In this document: piece after piece, positions 5,223 to 6,157 of the stretch
Layout of the letters: the number at the start of each line of letters is the position of its first letter
Position numbering within the stretch: the stretch's first letter is position 1
Assembly: GCA_025456165.1 (NCBI GenBank)
Contig: JALOLI010000220.1
Span: 1-6,157 of the forward strand
Source of the DNA: Acidimicrobiia bacterium
GTDB taxonomy: Bacteria; Actinomycetota; Acidimicrobiia; UBA5794; UBA11373
Direction: 5' to 3'
Length of the DNA: 6,157 nt
Notes under the pieces: generated by a model
Seen by the model: the letters and a program-made list of their open reading frames with translations, nothing else
Database searches by the model: none
Told to the model about the DNA's origin: nothing
Made by a program: the position numbers and the translations under genes

Positions 5223-6157
5223 CCGCCTTCCCTTCGTGCTTCCCCGGCCGGCCCACGAGCAGTTCGGCCACCCCGACCACCGGCTTCACCGTGAGCCGCA
5301 CCAGGTCGGCCAGCCCTTTGCCCACCACCCGGGGGGCCCGCTCCCAGCGGGGCCCGCCGACGAACCCGCGCCGGGCGAAGTAGACCCAGAGCCCCAGGCC
5401 CAGCAGGGCCATCAGTCCCAGCGCCCACAGGTACCCCAGTCGCCAGTCGAGTTCGGGCATGTGGGCGAAGTTCATGCCGTAGATGCCGGCCACCAGGGAC
5501 AGCGGCAGCATGACGGCGGTGAACACGGTCAGCACCTTCATGACCTCGTTGGTGCGCTCCGCCACCGTGCTGCGGTAGGTCTCCAGGACCGCCCCCAGCA
5601 CCGCCTGAGCGGTGTCGAGCGACTCGGCGATGCGGAAGTAGTGGTCGCGCACGCTCTGGCAGCGCAGCCGGGCCCGCTCCCCCACCCCGCCCAACTCCTC
5701 GGAGCCGAGGCGAGCGAAGGTGTCGCGCAACGGCCCCACGATCTTGCGCAGCACGAGGGCGTCGCGCCGCAGGGCCTGGACATCGCCCACCACCATGCGG
5801 TCTCCCGCCACCGCCCGGGCCTCCGTGTCGAGAACGCGCTCCTCGAGGCCCTCCACCAGGGGCTGGAAGCGGCGCGCCCCGACCTCAGCGAGGCGGGCGA
5901 ACAACTGATCGGGGCCGGACTCGCCCAGCCACCCCGGCTCCTCCACCCGCTCCCGCACCCAGCGGAACTCGGGAAGATCCTCCCGGTGGAAGGTGACCAG
6001 CAGGCCCGAACTGATGAAGGCGTTGTACTCCGAGGTGTGCAGCCGCGAAGGGTCGGGGGCCACGCCGTGGGCCACCACGAAGGCGTGATCCTCGTAGTCG
6101 TCCACCTTGGGGAATTCGGCGAGGTCGGTGACGTCCTCCATGGCGATCGGGTCGAAG
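5191..6157 (-). CDS. corA: CorA-family divalent metal ion (Mg2+/Co2+) channel, 5' end outside the window
   Basis: Inner-membrane pentameric channel of the CorA family. The frame is open to the right edge: codons before the ATG at 6141 read FDPIA, and FDPIAMEDV...PKVDDYEDHAFVV matches the conserved CorA stretch (HPLAxEDV..RPKVxEYxDxxFVV). So Met 6141 is internal and the gene is truncated by the window. Counting from that Met, residues about 70-195 form the long cytoplasmic helices, TM1 is about 203-220, the selectivity signature YGMNF is 221-225 followed by MPEL, and TM2 is about 236-256. The C-terminus after TM2 is about 60 residues, longer than the short basic tail usual in CorA, with an amphipathic stretch (LADLVRLTVKPVVGVAELL) and a hydrophilic Gly/Lys/Glu-rich end. 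It is the first gene seen of the minus-strand cluster and overlaps the aldehyde dehydrogenase. Mg2+ versus Co2+ or Zn2+ preference cannot be read from sequence. Confidence 0.93.
   Translation of the reverse strand, partial: FDPIAMEDVTDLAEFPKVDDYEDHAFVVAHGVAPDPSRLHTSEYNAFISSGLLVTFHREDLPEFRWVRERVEEPGWLGESGPDQLFARLAEVGARRFQPLVEGLEERVLDTEARAVAGDRMVVGDVQALRRDALVLRKIVGPLRDTFARLGSEELGGVGERARLRCQSVRDHYFRIAESLDTAQAVLGAVLETYRSTVAERTNEVMKVLTVFTAVMLPLSLVAGIYGMNFAHMPELDWRLGYLWALGLMALLGLGLWVYFARRGFVGGPRWERAPRVVGKGLADLVRLTVKPVVGVAELLVGRPGKHEGKAGEDRGGPAAQ
5226..5235 (-). promoter_or_regulatory. Ribosome-binding site of the aldehyde dehydrogenase gene, inside corA
   Basis: On the minus strand GAAGGGAAGG precedes the GTG at 5222; the AAGGG part is seven bases from the start, a normal spacing. 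It lies within the last codons of corA, so the two genes are probably cotranscribed and translationally coupled. It supports GTG 5222 over the later starts. Confidence 0.55.

Noticed and set aside
6139..6141. ATG at 6141 as the start of corA
   Set aside because: The frame stays open upstream and the codons before it (FDPIA) continue the conserved CorA pattern; this Met is the one in the EDV motif, so the gene is truncated by the window.

Overview
This is a high-GC window with densely packed genes and a strong C/G third-position preference. It most resembles an actinobacterium. The clearest pointer is a DUF222/13E12-type HNH endonuclease gene, a family expanded mainly in Actinomycetota. GTG starts are used twice. 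No rRNA, tRNA, CRISPR array, complete insertion sequence or phage module is visible.

Layout. (i) Positions 1-510 (+) hold the C-terminal part of an adenylylsulfate kinase, cut by the left edge and possibly the kinase half of a Sat-CysC fusion. (ii) Positions 511-905 hold no intact gene. Their first part reads as the two ends of a flavodoxin-like gene joined together: an N-terminal FMN-loop segment with an in-frame stop and a C-terminal segment in another frame, with the middle missing. A strong hairpin (661-690) overlaps its 3' end. The rest of this gap is unexplained. (iii) Positions 906-2015 (-) hold an intact DUF222-HNH endonuclease. (iv) Positions 2016-2180 are intergenic, with a notable inverted repeat and a weak terminator candidate. 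(v) Positions 2181-6157 (-) hold a tight cluster transcribed right to left: corA-type divalent-cation channel (5' end outside the window), a GAPN-like NADP-type aldehyde dehydrogenase overlapping it by 32 bases, a lysine/alanine-rich 29-codon open stretch with no ordinary start codon, and an MFS transporter.

How the genes fit together. The minus-strand cluster is arranged like an operon: an overlap at corA/aldehyde dehydrogenase, and only 9 bases between the lysine-rich frame and the MFS start. The aldehyde dehydrogenase is best read as a non-phosphorylating glyceraldehyde-3-phosphate dehydrogenase-like enzyme that would make NADPH. No biochemical link to Mg2+/Co2+ transport or to the MFS protein can be shown from sequence. 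The sulfate-activation gene belongs to a different, plus-strand unit.

I see no clearly new multi-gene system. The observations most worth a second look are the lysine-rich in-frame extension behind the aldehyde dehydrogenase stop (3462-3551) and the collapsed flavodoxin-like gene (522-679).
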